64,000 bases of DNA from an uncultured Duncaniella sp. GTDB lineage: Bacteria; Bacteroidota; Bacteroidia; Bacteroidales; Muribaculaceae. Position 1 is the stretch's first letter; each line of letters starts with the position of its first letter. The DNA lies in NCBI GenBank assembly GCA_910588795.1, contig CAJURI010000004.1, positions 1 through 64,000 on the forward strand, written 5' to 3'. The position numbers were made by a program, and so were the translations under genes. A model generated the notes under the pieces. It did not search any database, was not told the origin of the DNA, and saw only the letters and a list, made by a program, of their open reading frames with translations. This document shows, in pieces, positions 54,690 to 63,060 of the stretch.

Positions 54690-54721
54690 CAAAGTTACAA
54701 AAAAATACCCTATATACACAA
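54690..54721 (-). promoter_or_regulatory. Promoter of the PurF paralog
   Basis: On the minus strand TTG (54721-54719), a 21-nt spacer and TAACTTTG (54697-54690). The start is near 54683, with a leader of about 37 nt. It lies right behind the terminator of the ribosomal operon. Confidence 0.7.
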
Positions 54722-54756
54722 CATTCCCGAACCTCAAATAAGAGATCCGGGAACGG
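54722..54756 (-). terminator. Terminator of the rpmB-rpmG-DUF4295 operon
   Basis: GTTCCCGGA and TTCGGGAAT-type arms pair across a 14-nt AT-rich loop on the minus strand, 35 nt after the last stop codon. Confidence 0.6.
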
Positions 54757-54790
54757 TATATGGTGCAAAATAGAGCATTCAGCCCTATGT

Positions 54791-54940
54791 TTACTTGAGT
54801 ATGTCCTTTACAGCATCGTTAGGAACCATCTGTTCCTGGAATGTATAAGCACCGGTCTTCGCCGACTTAACGACCTTTATGACCTTGCTGTAGGTGCGGC
54901 CCTCTCCCTTCTGGAGAGTTGCAACGACTTTCTTTGCCAT
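54791..54940 (-). CDS. DUF4295-family small protein
   Basis: A 49-aa basic protein, MAKKVVATLQKGEGRTYSKV through VPNDAVKDILK (shown in parts). It fits DUF4295, a Bacteroidetes-only family that almost always follows L33. It lies 12 nt after rpmG in the same operon. The size, charge and place suggest a ribosome-associated protein, but its function is not established. Confidence 0.88.
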   Translation of the reverse strand: MAKKVVATLQKGEGRTYSKVIKVVKSAKTGAYTFQEQMVPNDAVKDILK

Positions 54941-54952
54941 GAGTCAGTGAGA

Positions 54953-55141
54953 TTATTTAATTTCCTTGTGTACGGTAACTCTCTTGAGGATGGGGTTGTA
55001 CTTCTTCAACTCCAGACGCTCGGTGGTGTTCTTGCGGTTCTTGGTGGTGATATAACGCGAGGTGCCGGGCATACCGCTTGCCTTGTGCTCGGTGCATTCG
55101 AGGATGACCTGAACGCGATTTCCTTTAGCTTTCTTTGCCAT
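54953..55141 (-). CDS. rpmG: 50S ribosomal protein L33
   Basis: A 62-aa ribosomal protein of the large subunit. It reads [20 protein letters not shown], then [19 protein letters not shown], then VTVHKEIK. The zinc ligand CxxC pairs of C+ L33 are absent (only one Cys), so this is the zinc-free form. It lies 3 nt after rpmB. Confidence 0.96.
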   Translation of the reverse strand: MAKKAKGNRVQVILECTEHKASGMPGTSRYITTKNRKNTTERLELKKYNPILKRVTVHKEIK

Positions 55142-55144
55142 CTC

Positions 55145-55405
55145 TTAAATGATATCTAAGTATTTGATTTCGTTGATGTAACCCTTTGCGGCAGCTTCCT
55201 TGATAGCTGCATCCAGACCCTTCTTGTTGATGGTGCGGAGACCTGCGGCCGAGATGGTCAGTGTGATCCAAGCTTGCTCCTCAACCCAGAAGAATTTCTT
55301 GTTGAAGAGATTGACGTCAAACTTGCGCTTTGTGCGACGCTTTGAGTGCGACACATTGTTGCCCACCATTGCTTTCTTGCCGGTAATCTGACAAATTTTT
55401 GACAT
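55145..55405 (-). CDS. rpmB: 50S ribosomal protein L28
   Basis: An 86-aa large-subunit protein. It starts [20 protein letters not shown] with the family's ITGKK and [10 protein letters not shown] motifs, followed by [11 protein letters not shown]. First gene of the rpmB-rpmG-DUF4295 operon. The leader is about 125 nt long, more than needed for translation, and might hold regulation, though I recognise no motif in it. Confidence 0.96.
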   Translation of the reverse strand: MSKICQITGKKAMVGNNVSHSKRRTKRKFDVNLFNKKFFWVEEQAWITLTISAAGLRTINKKGLDAAIKEAAAKGYINEIKYLDII

Positions 55406-55537
55406 GGCTGTTGGTTTTTATCTCTTTGATTTATTGTTTATTATCGGGAAGCGTGGACCACCGTCTCATGCCTCATATCGCTGCACGGCGCATCATTTCC
55501 GTTCAACTTTTACATAAGGTGCCACGAATTTCGACTG

Positions 55538-55569
55538 CAAAGTTAAGTACTTTCAAGCGTTTTACCAAA
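55538..55569 (-). promoter_or_regulatory. Promoter of the ribosomal-protein operon
   Basis: On the minus strand TTTG (55569-55566), a 20-nt spacer and TAACTTTG (55545-55538). The start is near 55531. Confidence 0.82.
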
Positions 55570-55615
55570 CATCATTAGCTTTTATTGATCATTTCTTACA
55601 CTATTTAACATAGTG

Positions 55616-55652
55616 GAGATGCATCATGGTTTCTCGCTCCATGATGCATCTC
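55616..55652 (-). terminator. Perfect hairpin downstream of the ROK kinase gene
   Basis: GAGATGCATCATGG and CCATGATGCATCTC form a 14-bp perfect stem around TTTCTCGCT, 20 nt past the stop. No T run follows on the minus strand, so termination may be weak. Confidence 0.6.
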
Positions 55653-55672
55653 TGTCATGATTCATTACTATA

Positions 55673-56647
55673 CTATGCCTGCGGTGACGACGGCTTGGCC
55701 TCCCATCCGAGGGCACTTGCTCCGAGCACTGCGGCATCGGCCTCCTTCAGCTCAGACAGGAGCACCTTTACTTTGCCTTTGAACATGTTCATCATGTTCT
55801 TCTCCATTGATTCCTTCAGAGGACGCATCAGCAGATCGCCCGACTTGGCAAGACCGCCAAACAGGATGATAGCCTCAGGGGAGGAGAACACTGTGAAATC
55901 GGCAAATGCCTCGCCGAGTATATTGCCGGTGTATTCAAATATCTCAGAGGCAAGCTTGTCGCCGTTGACGGCGGCATCGTACACATCCTTGGATGTGATA
56001 GCCTCCATAGGTATGTTACGCAGCGTCGACGGTTCAGTGCGTATCTCAAGGAATTCGCGTGCCGTGCGGGCGACTCCTGTGGCCGAGCAATAAGCCTCAA
56101 GACATCCTGTACGACCGCATCCGCAAAGACGCCCGTTGTTTCGCTTCATGATGGTGTGGCCGAGCTCTCCGGCAAATCCGTCATGACCGTATACGAGCTG
56201 ACCGTTTATGACGATTCCGGAGCCGACACCCGTACCGAGAGTGATCATGATAAAGTTTTTCATACCTCGGGCCGCGCCATAGGTCATCTCGCCTATAGCG
56301 GCGGCATTGGCATCGTTGGTAATGGCCACAGGGATTCCGAACTTATCGCTCACCATCTGAGCCAATGGCAGCGGCGTTGGCCAGGGAATATTTACAAATT
56401 TCTCTATCATCCCGGTATAATAGTTCGCATTCGGGGCACCTATGCCGATACCATGCACTTTGCCAACAGCATCATTGGCCTCGAGCAGACGCATTACATT
56501 GTCATACAGCTCATCTATATAATCATTGACATCAGCATGCTTGAGTGTCTTGATCGACGAACTTGCTATCACTACGCCACGGGCGTCAACGATACCGAAT
56601 ACAGTGTTGGTACCGCCTATATCGATACCTAATACATAAGGCTTCAT
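55673..56647 (-). CDS. ROK family kinase, probable glucokinase
   Basis: A 324-aa sugar kinase. It has the ATP-binding start GIDIGGTNTVFGIVD (7-21), the catalytic/sugar motif GAPNANYY and ITNDANAAAIGEM, the ROK signature with GHTIMKRNNGRLCGCGRTGCLEAYCS carrying the zinc-binding CxCGxxGC (shown here as CGCGRTGC), and lacks an HTH domain, so it is an enzyme and not a ROK repressor. Glucose is the likely substrate because Bacteroidales use ROK glucokinases, but this is inferred. The frame is open to 56716; MKPYVLGIDIGG at 56647 fits both the promoter and the family start. Confidence 0.88.
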   Translation of the reverse strand: MKPYVLGIDIGGTNTVFGIVDARGVVIASSSIKTLKHADVNDYIDELYDNVMRLLEANDAVGKVHGIGIGAPNANYYTGMIEKFVNIPWPTPLPLAQMVSDKFGIPVAITNDANAAAIGEMTYGAARGMKNFIMITLGTGVGSGIVINGQLVYGHDGFAGELGHTIMKRNNGRLCGCGRTGCLEAYCSATGVARTAREFLEIRTEPSTLRNIPMEAITSKDVYDAAVNGDKLASEIFEYTGNILGEAFADFTVFSSPEAIILFGGLAKSGDLLMRPLKESMEKNMMNMFKGKVKVLLSELKEADAAVLGASALGWEAKPSSPQA

Positions 56648-56686
56648 GGATTGAAATTTATATGATATAATTGTAAATGCTACGCA

Positions 56687-56694
56687 CAAACTTA
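56687..56694 (-). promoter_or_regulatory. -7 promoter element of the ROK kinase
   Basis: The minus strand reads TAAGTTTG. The start is near 56680, 33 nt before the ATG. Confidence 0.6.
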
Positions 56695-56814
56695 CACATT
56701 TTTTCCGAATAATCATCCTCTATGCCCTATTTTTAGGGGATTTTAATACATAATGCCACCCGATATGATGGCACACTCCCCCGCGACATTGCCTATGCCA
56801 CAGACTTTCAGACC

Positions 56815-58917
56815 CTATGATATCCTTGACCAGTCATGTATACGCGAACTGAGGCGTGCGAGCTGCCGCACAAGCAAGGCACTCGCCGGAGAGGAAAGAT
56901 CAGGGTCGGCGTCAAGTATATCGCATGCCGCATCACGCGCCATCTGTACTATCTGTCCGTCGGTGGCAAGATTGGCTATATGCAGGTCGAAAGGTATGCC
57001 GCTCTGCATGGTGCCCTCTATGTCGCCCGGGCCGCGCATCTGCATGTCAGCCTCGGCTATGACAAAGCCGTCGGTGGTCGAGGTCATAAGCTCAAGACGC
57101 TTTCGCGTATCCTTGGCTATCTTGCGTTTCGTCATGAGAATGCAGTAGCTCTGCCCCTCCCCCCTGCCGACACGGCCTCGCAACTGATGAAGCTGCGACA
57201 GGCCGAAACGCTCGGCGTTCTCGATGAGCATCGTTGTCGCATTGGGCACATTCACCCCCACTTCGATCACCGTGGTGCTCACAAGTATCTGGGCTTCGCC
57301 CGAAGCGAATATGCCCATCTGGTAGTCCTTCTCCTCAGGCTTTAGCTTGCCGTGCACATATGCCACACGATAATCGCGATAAATCTCGCATATGTTCTCA
57401 TACCCCTCTTCAAGCGATCGCAGATCGAGCTTCTCGTTCTCCTTTATCAACGGGTACACTATATAGACCTGCCTCCCCATCCTGAGCTGGCGCGCTATAC
57501 CCTGATATGTGGCAAGACGGTTTTCGTCATACCTGAGCAGTGTCTGCACCGGCTTGCGTCCGGGGGGAAGCTCGTCTATGACGCTCACGTCAAGGTCGCC
57601 GTAGACCGTCATGGCAAGTGTGCGCGGGATAGGGGTGGCGGTCATCACAAGCACATGTGGAGCCACGACATTCTTTGTCCAAAGACGTGCCCTCTGGGCC
57701 ACACCGAAGCGGTGCTGCTCATCAATGACAATATATCCGAGATTGCGGAACCTGACCCTCTCCTCTATCACCGCATGCGTGCCTATGAGAATGTGCAGCG
57801 ACCCGTCAAGAAGCTGGGCGTCGATCTCGTCACGCTCCTTTTTTCTGGTCGATCCGGTGAGCAGCCTCACATTCACACCCATAGGTGCCAACAGCGACTG
57901 CATCGTCTCAAAATGCTGCGTGGCGAGGATCTCGGTCGGAGCCATGAGGCATGCCTGATAACCGTTGTCGAGGGCTATGAGCATAGTGAGCAGTGCCACA
58001 AGGGTCTTTCCGCTCCCCACATCACCCTGGAGCAGACGGTTCATCTGATGGCCCGTCGCCATGTCGGCGCGGATCTCCTTTATGACCCTTTTCTGCGCGC
58101 CAGTGAGCGGAAACGGAAGGAACTGGCTGTAGAAATTATTGAAGAATTGGCCTATGCGTGTGAAACGGAACCCCTGAACGGATGATGACCTCCGGCGCGC
58201 ATAACGCTGTATGTCGAGCTGCAGATAGAACAACTCCTCAAATTTCAGCCTCAGCCTCGCCCTGTCGAGAAGCCCAAGTGTGGGCGGTGTATGTATAACC
58301 GAAAGGGCCGTGCGGAGATCAAGGAGATTGTACCGCCTTATCAAATCCGCCGGAAGCGTCTCCGCGAGAGTGCTCATGCCGGAGATTATCTCCGAGGCTG
58401 CATTGGCGAATGTGCGTGAGGAGAACCCGCGATTACGAAGCTGCTCGGTGAGAGGGTACACTCCACGAAAGCCACCCTGAGCCAACGGCGAGTCAGGGAG
58501 CTCAACTTCAGGATGCACCATATTGACGCGGCCGTTGAAAAGCGACGGCTTGCCGAAGACGATGTAGTCGGTTGCAGTGCGGTAATGCTCACGAAGCCAT
58601 TTTATACGCTGAAACCATATGACCTCCATGGTCCCGGTTCCGTCGGTAAACAGCCCCACAAGCCTCTGCTTGGCACCCTCCCCCTGCACAGTCATGGTGA
58701 CAAACCGTCCCCTCAACTGCACCGAGGGCATATCCTCCATCATCGCCCCCTGCAGCTCGGCCACAGTGCGGATGGATGTGCGGTCGACATAATGCGTGGG
58801 GAAATGATAGAGCATGTCATAATAGGTCCGGATGCCGAGATTCTTATCCAGAAGTTCGGCACGCTTCGGACCTATGCCACGCAGATATTTTATCTCTGTG
58901 TTACGCAACCGATCCAT
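56815..58917 (-). CDS. recG: ATP-dependent DNA helicase RecG
   Basis: A branch-migrating helicase for stalled forks and recombination intermediates. The 700-aa protein has the N-terminal wedge domain (GIGPKRAELLDKNLGI, residues 16-31), Walker A GDVGSGKTLVALL (about 298-310), the motif II DEQHRFGV, motif III TATPIPRTLA and the C-terminal TRG region QLHQLRGRVGRGEGQSYC. Length is normal. The first 17 nt overlap the end of ispD, so the two are translationally linked. Confidence 0.96.
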   Translation of the reverse strand: MDRLRNTEIKYLRGIGPKRAELLDKNLGIRTYYDMLYHFPTHYVDRTSIRTVAELQGAMMEDMPSVQLRGRFVTMTVQGEGAKQRLVGLFTDGTGTMEVIWFQRIKWLREHYRTATDYIVFGKPSLFNGRVNMVHPEVELPDSPLAQGGFRGVYPLTEQLRNRGFSSRTFANAASEIISGMSTLAETLPADLIRRYNLLDLRTALSVIHTPPTLGLLDRARLRLKFEELFYLQLDIQRYARRRSSSVQGFRFTRIGQFFNNFYSQFLPFPLTGAQKRVIKEIRADMATGHQMNRLLQGDVGSGKTLVALLTMLIALDNGYQACLMAPTEILATQHFETMQSLLAPMGVNVRLLTGSTRKKERDEIDAQLLDGSLHILIGTHAVIEERVRFRNLGYIVIDEQHRFGVAQRARLWTKNVVAPHVLVMTATPIPRTLAMTVYGDLDVSVIDELPPGRKPVQTLLRYDENRLATYQGIARQLRMGRQVYIVYPLIKENEKLDLRSLEEGYENICEIYRDYRVAYVHGKLKPEEKDYQMGIFASGEAQILVSTTVIEVGVNVPNATTMLIENAERFGLSQLHQLRGRVGRGEGQSYCILMTKRKIAKDTRKRLELMTSTTDGFVIAEADMQMRGPGDIEGTMQSGIPFDLHIANLATDGQIVQMARDAACDILDADPDLSSPASALLVRQLARLSSRIHDWSRIS

Positions 58918-59605
58918 TAATCTCTATTCTGGCTATGTCGCCCGGATTGGTGACTTTAATATTGGAAGGATCTCCGTCCACGAGAGCGAGAGCGGTGTAG
59001 CCGGCCGCCTCCATTACAGAAGCGTCATCAGTGAACGTCGGCAGTATCTCCTGACGGTATGCCTCGATGAGAGTGCGTCCGTCAAACAGCTGAGGTGTCT
59101 GGACTGCACGGTAAAGCGAACGGTCGACTGCCACGGAAGAGCCATCGGGAAGAACCTTACGGACAGAATCGGTAACCGGCACTACCGGAATCACCCCCGG
59201 ATGGAAGTCATCAAGAGCGGCAAGCAGACGGGCCATCATATCACCGGTCACCATAGGTCGCGCGGCATCATGGACAGTCACCCATCCCACGGATTCCGGA
59301 TCCAGTGTGTCCACGGCATTCTTCACACTATGGGCTCGCGAGGGTCCGCCCGTCACAATGTCATGAGGGAGAGTGAACCCGCATTCAGTACACATCTCAC
59401 GCCACGCTTCCACCATATCGGCACTCAGCACCACTATGATGCGGGCATCAGGCGCGCAGGAATGCAGCCGCTCAAGCGTTGTCATAAGCATAGGCCGTCC
59501 CCACAGGTCACAGAACTGCTTCGGCAAGTCGCCTCCATAACGGCTACCGCTTCCGGCAGCAACCACAATATGCACATTCGCGGCTGATTCAGTGTAATAC
59601 TTCAT
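58901..59605 (-). CDS. ispD: 2-C-methyl-D-erythritol 4-phosphate cytidylyltransferase
   Basis: Third enzyme of the MEP isoprenoid pathway; joins CTP to MEP. The 234-aa protein has the nucleotide-binding AAGSGSRYGGDLPKQF (13-28), LPHDIVTGGPSRAHSV and the IspD signature VTVHDAARPMV (about 106-116). The open frame starts at 59659, but MKYYTESAANVHIVV at 59605 fits the family. It lies ahead of recG in a two-gene operon. Confidence 0.95.
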   Translation of the reverse strand: MKYYTESAANVHIVVAAGSGSRYGGDLPKQFCDLWGRPMLMTTLERLHSCAPDARIIVVLSADMVEAWREMCTECGFTLPHDIVTGGPSRAHSVKNAVDTLDPESVGWVTVHDAARPMVTGDMMARLLAALDDFHPGVIPVVPVTDSVRKVLPDGSSVAVDRSLYRAVQTPQLFDGRTLIEAYRQEILPTFTDDASVMEAAGYTALALVDGDPSNIKVTNPGDIARIEINGSVA

Positions 59606-59695
59606 TGGCTTATAATATGACTTCAATGCTTCTCCCAGGGATGCATCATGATTATGCAATCATAATTTAAACGCAAGCCCATGCAATTTACGTTA

Positions 59696-59703
59696 CAAAA
59701 TTA
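59696..59703 (-). promoter_or_regulatory. -7 promoter element of ispD-recG
   Basis: The minus strand reads TAATTTTG. The start is near 59689, with a leader of about 84 nt. Confidence 0.6.
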
Positions 59704-59826
59704 GCGAAAAATTCAGAGAATACAGATAATGTGATGATATTTGACAAATGGCATAGGGAACTCAACACACAACCAGTTATCAAAAAACGACAAAGATATT
59801 CCTACCATTCAAAGAATACACAGAAA

Positions 59827-59856
59827 AGCGGGGTCGCGAACTCGTCGCAACCCCGC
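59827..59856 (-). terminator. Terminator of the 30-codon small ORF
   Basis: GCGGGGT and ACCCCGC form the outer stem, with CGC/GCG inside, and TTTTCTG follows on the minus strand. It lies 15 nt after the small ORF's stop. Confidence 0.75.
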
Positions 59857-59870
59857 TCCTCACGTTTCAA

Positions 59871-59963
59871 CTATTTATTTATGAGAGCCTCAGTATCCAG
59901 TTTCACAACTCGGTAAAGAGGACGAGGGATGTCATGCTTTACGTTTTTATCGTACTTCATCAT
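59871..59963 (-). CDS. Putative 30-aa small protein
   Basis: ATG at 59963 (or 59960) opens a basic peptide beginning MMKYDKNVKHDIPRPLYR and ending EALINK. I do not recognise it. It sits alone in a 560-nt gene-free region between ispD and the hexuronate operon, and is followed 15 nt later by a GC-rich terminator on the same strand, which supports expression. A perfect TAnnTTTG is not seen in front; the nearest is TGAGTTTG around 59969-59976. It could be a conserved microprotein or a short RNA with chance coding. Confidence 0.45.
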   Translation of the reverse strand: MMKYDKNVKHDIPRPLYRVVKLDTEALINK

Positions 59964-59976
59964 TAAAACAAACTCA

Positions 59977-60150
59977 TATAAGAAATTGCACAATGATTTG
60001 CGCTAAAAGAGATTAAAAAACCCTAATATAAGGGCTTAAATTAAGGATTGAATGTTAAAATGAGGCGTTTCGGTTTACATTCCGGATACAATAAGTCCGA
60101 CACATGCCGGCATTAAAGACACTTCAAGGAGTGTTACAATTACACTATAG
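59977..60150. other. Gene-free AT-rich intergenic stretch
   Basis: No ORF, promoter or strong structure is seen. One short hairpin (ACCCTAATATAAGGGCT, near 60020-60036) and the direct phrase AGTGTTACAATTACACT near 60130-60146 (a small inverted repeat AGTGT/ACACT) are the only patterns. Confidence 0.4.
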
Positions 60151-60202
60151 ACACAAAAGCCCCATAAGCTGAAGTCGACTCAGCTTATGGGGCTTTTGTG
60201 TG
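60151..60202. terminator. Terminator of the hexuronate operon
   Basis: A perfect 22-bp stem (ACACAAAAGCCCCATAAGCT plus two pairs) around a 7-nt loop with AGTCGAC. On the minus strand it follows the SDR gene by 17 nt; the stem itself ends in TTTTGTGT on both sides. Confidence 0.85.
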
Positions 60203-60219
60203 GATCAAGGTATGATTTT

Positions 60220-61032
60220 TTACATAGCGAAAGCATTGAAGCCGCCGTCGACAACGGCAACAGTGCCGGTCACGAAAGCTGATGCATCAGAGATGAGATA
60301 CTGAATGGTGCCGCAAAGCTCCTCAGGCTCACCGAAACGCTTGAAAGGTGTCTGACGTATCACATCGGCACCTCGCTGGGTCAAAGATCCGTCAGGATTG
60401 GTGAGCAGCGCGCGGTTCTGGTTGGTGATGAAGAATCCCGGAGCTATGGCATTGACACGTATCGAAGATGTAAACTTGGTGGCAACCTCATTTGCCATAA
60501 AGGCTGTGAAGTTGGATATGCCGGCTTTTGCCGCGGCATAACCGCACACACGGGTCATAGGCCGGAAGGCAGCCATGGAAGAGAAGTTCACTATGGATCC
60601 GCGTCCTGCCTCTACCATCGGACGGAGGAACACCTGGGTAGGTATGACCGTGCCTGTAAGGTTAAGTTCCAGGACCTTCTGGAATGCCTCGACCTTGAGG
60701 TCAAAGAAAGTCTGGTCAGGAGCTATGACAGCACCGCTCATATTGCCGCCGGCGGCATTGAGAAGCGCGTCCACCCTGCCATATTTCGCAAGAATCTCTC
60801 TGCAATTCTCCTCGACCACCTGCTGGTTCATGACATCGGTGACGAGAAACATGGCCTCGCCACCTTTGGACTTGATTTCGGCGACAATAGCGTCACCCTC
60901 ATCCTTGCGGCGTCCCATAAGCACCACTTTCGCGCCCTGGGTGGCAAGATACTCGCCTATGCAACGGCCGAGCACACCGGTACCGCCGGTGATGACCACT
61001 ACTCGGTCCTTAACTGAAAATATTTCGTTCAT
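60220..61032 (-). CDS. SDR family oxidoreductase, probable D-mannonate oxidoreductase
   Basis: A 270-aa short-chain dehydrogenase. Cofactor loop TGGTGVLGRCIG (15-26), NAAGG near 92-96, catalytic Ser (NFSSMAA) and YxxxK as YAAAKAG (about 165-171). SDR members of this type reduce D-fructuronate to D-mannonate in Bacteroidetes. The assignment rests on its place directly after uxuA and eda, since SDR specificity is hard to read. It is the third gene of the eda-uxuA-SDR operon, 15 nt after uxuA. Confidence 0.82.
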   Translation of the reverse strand: MNEIFSVKDRVVVITGGTGVLGRCIGEYLATQGAKVVLMGRRKDEGDAIVAEIKSKGGEAMFLVTDVMNQQVVEENCREILAKYGRVDALLNAAGGNMSGAVIAPDQTFFDLKVEAFQKVLELNLTGTVIPTQVFLRPMVEAGRGSIVNFSSMAAFRPMTRVCGYAAAKAGISNFTAFMANEVATKFTSSIRVNAIAPGFFITNQNRALLTNPDGSLTQRGADVIRQTPFKRFGEPEELCGTIQYLISDASAFVTGTVAVVDGGFNAFAM

Positions 61033-61047
61033 GTTATTTTTTTATTA

Positions 61048-62202
61048 TCAATTTCTGCATGAAGCCATCACACCGTCGATCTGCCCGAGGGCAAGCATGC
61101 GGCCATGGAACGAATAGCCCGCATTATATCCGCGCTCACCGTCACCGAGCATCAGTTCGGCATGATCGACACGCATGGGCACACCCGGACGCTCCTTCTC
61201 GAAAATGCGCACCACCTCTATCAGTCTCGGATCGAGATGCGATGATTCCTTGAAATCGCCGCCCGGAAGAGTCTTGCAGATGCGGATGTGGGCGAAATGT
61301 GTGTTCTTGGCATATTTCCGCGCGAGAGCTACCACATCGTTGTGTGCGCCCGCGCTGAGCGAGCCGGCACAGAATGTAAGCCCATTGTGCGGATCGGGGA
61401 CTGCATTGAGGAATGCCTCTATGTCGGCATCGCATGTGACGATGCGGGGAAGTCCGAGAATGGGGCGCGGAGGATCGTCGGGATGCACGCACATATTTAT
61501 GTCATATTCGCGGCATACAGGCATTATGGCATTCAGGAAATAAGCCATGTTGGCACGGAGCTGAGCCGCATCGATACCGTCGTAGAGCTTGAGGAGCTCA
61601 CGGAACTTCTGAACAGGGTCAAGATCAGCCTCCGAGATATTGCCATTGACAAATCCCTGCGTCTTTACGATGATATTCTCCACAAGACGCTTTTCACCTT
61701 CGGGGGTCATGGTCTCCTTGATCTTGGCAACACGCTCAAGAGTCGCGGCATCATAGTCAGCCTTGGCACCTTCGCGCTTGAGGATGTGTATGTCGAAATA
61801 GGCAAACTCGCCAAGATTGAAATAGAGATTGGTAGTGCCGTTGGGGTTGGGATAGTCAAGGTCGGTGCGCGCCCAGTCGAGCACGGGCATAAAGTTGTAG
61901 CATACGGTCTTCACGCCGGCCTTGCCGAGATTGGCAAGGCTCACCTTGTACTTCTCGATCAGCTCGTCACGGTCGGGGCCGGCATACTTGATGGACTCCG
62001 ATACCGGAAGGCTCTCCACTACGCTCCACCTCAGGCCGTGGTCCTCGATGTAGGACTTCATCTTCTCGACCTCCTCCAGAGTCCATATCTCACCGTTGGG
62101 GATATGATGGAGTGCAGTCACTATACCCTCCACACCGATCTGGCGGAGCATATCGAGGGTTATTTTATCGTTTGGGCCGAACCAGCGCCAAGTCTTTTCC
62201 AT
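61048..62202 (-). CDS. uxuA: Mannonate dehydratase
   Basis: Dehydrates D-mannonate to 2-keto-3-deoxygluconate in hexuronate breakdown. The 384-aa TIM-barrel protein begins MEKTWRWFGPNDKITL and continues EGIVTALHHIPNGEIW, both typical of UxuA. Metal-binding region residues include MCVHPDDPPRPILGLPRI near 238-255 and GSLSAGAHNDV. Length is normal. It lies 21 nt after eda. Confidence 0.95.
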   Translation of the reverse strand: MEKTWRWFGPNDKITLDMLRQIGVEGIVTALHHIPNGEIWTLEEVEKMKSYIEDHGLRWSVVESLPVSESIKYAGPDRDELIEKYKVSLANLGKAGVKTVCYNFMPVLDWARTDLDYPNPNGTTNLYFNLGEFAYFDIHILKREGAKADYDAATLERVAKIKETMTPEGEKRLVENIIVKTQGFVNGNISEADLDPVQKFRELLKLYDGIDAAQLRANMAYFLNAIMPVCREYDINMCVHPDDPPRPILGLPRIVTCDADIEAFLNAVPDPHNGLTFCAGSLSAGAHNDVVALARKYAKNTHFAHIRICKTLPGGDFKESSHLDPRLIEVVRIFEKERPGVPMRVDHAELMLGDGERGYNAGYSFHGRMLALGQIDGVMASCRN

Positions 62203-62223
62203 AAGATACCTGTTATCGGGATA

Positions 62224-62892
62224 TTACTTGCGAGCGTCAGCCACGTATCCGAGAGCCTCGCGACACTTGTCGGTGACATACTGCCAGTCCTGAGCCGCAA
62301 CCTTGTCCTTCGGGAACAGTTTTGAGCCCATGCCTACACAGAACACACCGGCTTTGATCCATCCTTCGATATTCTCCTTTGTAGGCTCTACACCGCCTGT
62401 CACCATGAGTTTTGTCCAAGGCATAGGAGCCATAAGACCCTTGACGAATTTCGGTCCGAGCACATCACCGGGGAAGCACTTGCAAAGATCGCAGCCGGTC
62501 TCCTGAGCGGCACCCACCTCACTTACAGTCCCGCAGCCGGGTGTGTAGGGAACGAGGCGACGGTTGCACACGCGTGACACCTCGGGATTGAACAGGGGAC
62601 CTACTATGAAGCATGCTCCGAGCTGAATATAAAGGGCTGCTGTAGCGGGATCGACAACTGAACCGACACCCATGGCCATCTCGGGGCACTCCTTAGCTGC
62701 ATACTTCACCACTTCGGCGAATACCTCATGGGCGAAATCGCCACGGTTGGTGAACTCAAAAGCACGGATACCTCCTTCGTAGCAAGCCTTAACTACCTGC
62801 TTGGCTACTTCTGCATCCTTATGGTAAAACACTGGGACTACACCGGTGGCTCCCATCTTGGCGAGCACGGCTACTTTGTCAAACTTTGCCAT
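62224..62892 (-). CDS. eda: KDPG/KHG aldolase
   Basis: Cleaves 2-keto-3-deoxy-6-phosphogluconate to pyruvate and glyceraldehyde 3-phosphate. The 222-aa class I aldolase has [12 protein letters not shown] (catalytic Glu, about 36-47), [23 protein letters not shown] and [17 protein letters not shown], with the Schiff-base lysine expected in this last region. First gene of the hexuronate operon; the KDG kinase that must act before it is not in the window. Confidence 0.94.
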   Translation of the reverse strand: MAKFDKVAVLAKMGATGVVPVFYHKDAEVAKQVVKACYEGGIRAFEFTNRGDFAHEVFAEVVKYAAKECPEMAMGVGSVVDPATAALYIQLGACFIVGPLFNPEVSRVCNRRLVPYTPGCGTVSEVGAAQETGCDLCKCFPGDVLGPKFVKGLMAPMPWTKLMVTGGVEPTKENIEGWIKAGVFCVGMGSKLFPKDKVAAQDWQYVTDKCREALGYVADARK

Positions 62893-62960
62893 TTCGATTT
62901 TATTTGAATTTGATTAAGTTTTTAATGGTAGTGACGAACGGTTTTTCGTCATCGGTGACG

Positions 62961-62992
62961 CAAAGATAATAATTTTCAAGGACGCGACCAAA
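62961..62992 (-). promoter_or_regulatory. Promoter of the eda-uxuA-SDR operon
   Basis: On the minus strand TTTG (62992-62989), a 20-nt spacer and TATCTTTG (62968-62961). The start is near 62954. The leader begins with the hairpin TGACGAA/TTCGTCA (plus-strand 62932-62951). Confidence 0.8.
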
Positions 62993-62995
62993 CAG

Positions 62996-63042
62996 AAGAG
63001 AGGTATGAAAGCACAAAACAGCCGTACTTCCATACCTCTTCT
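62996..63042 (-). terminator. Terminator of the sugar porter gene
   Basis: AGAGGTATG and CATACCTCT pair around a 23-nt loop, 18 nt after the stop. It ends 4 nt from the -33 element of the next promoter, so the two units are tightly packed but separate. Confidence 0.7.
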
Positions 63043-63060
63043 GCAAAAATTCAGTAATTA

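Noticed and set aside
59731..59916. 61-aa plus-strand ORF between ispD and the SDR gene
   Set aside because: It runs through the terminator hairpin at 59827-59856, has no promoter and low-complexity composition.
61288..62325. 345-aa open frame opposite uxuA
   Set aside because: Antisense shadow of a strongly conserved gene, spanning the uxuA-eda junction.
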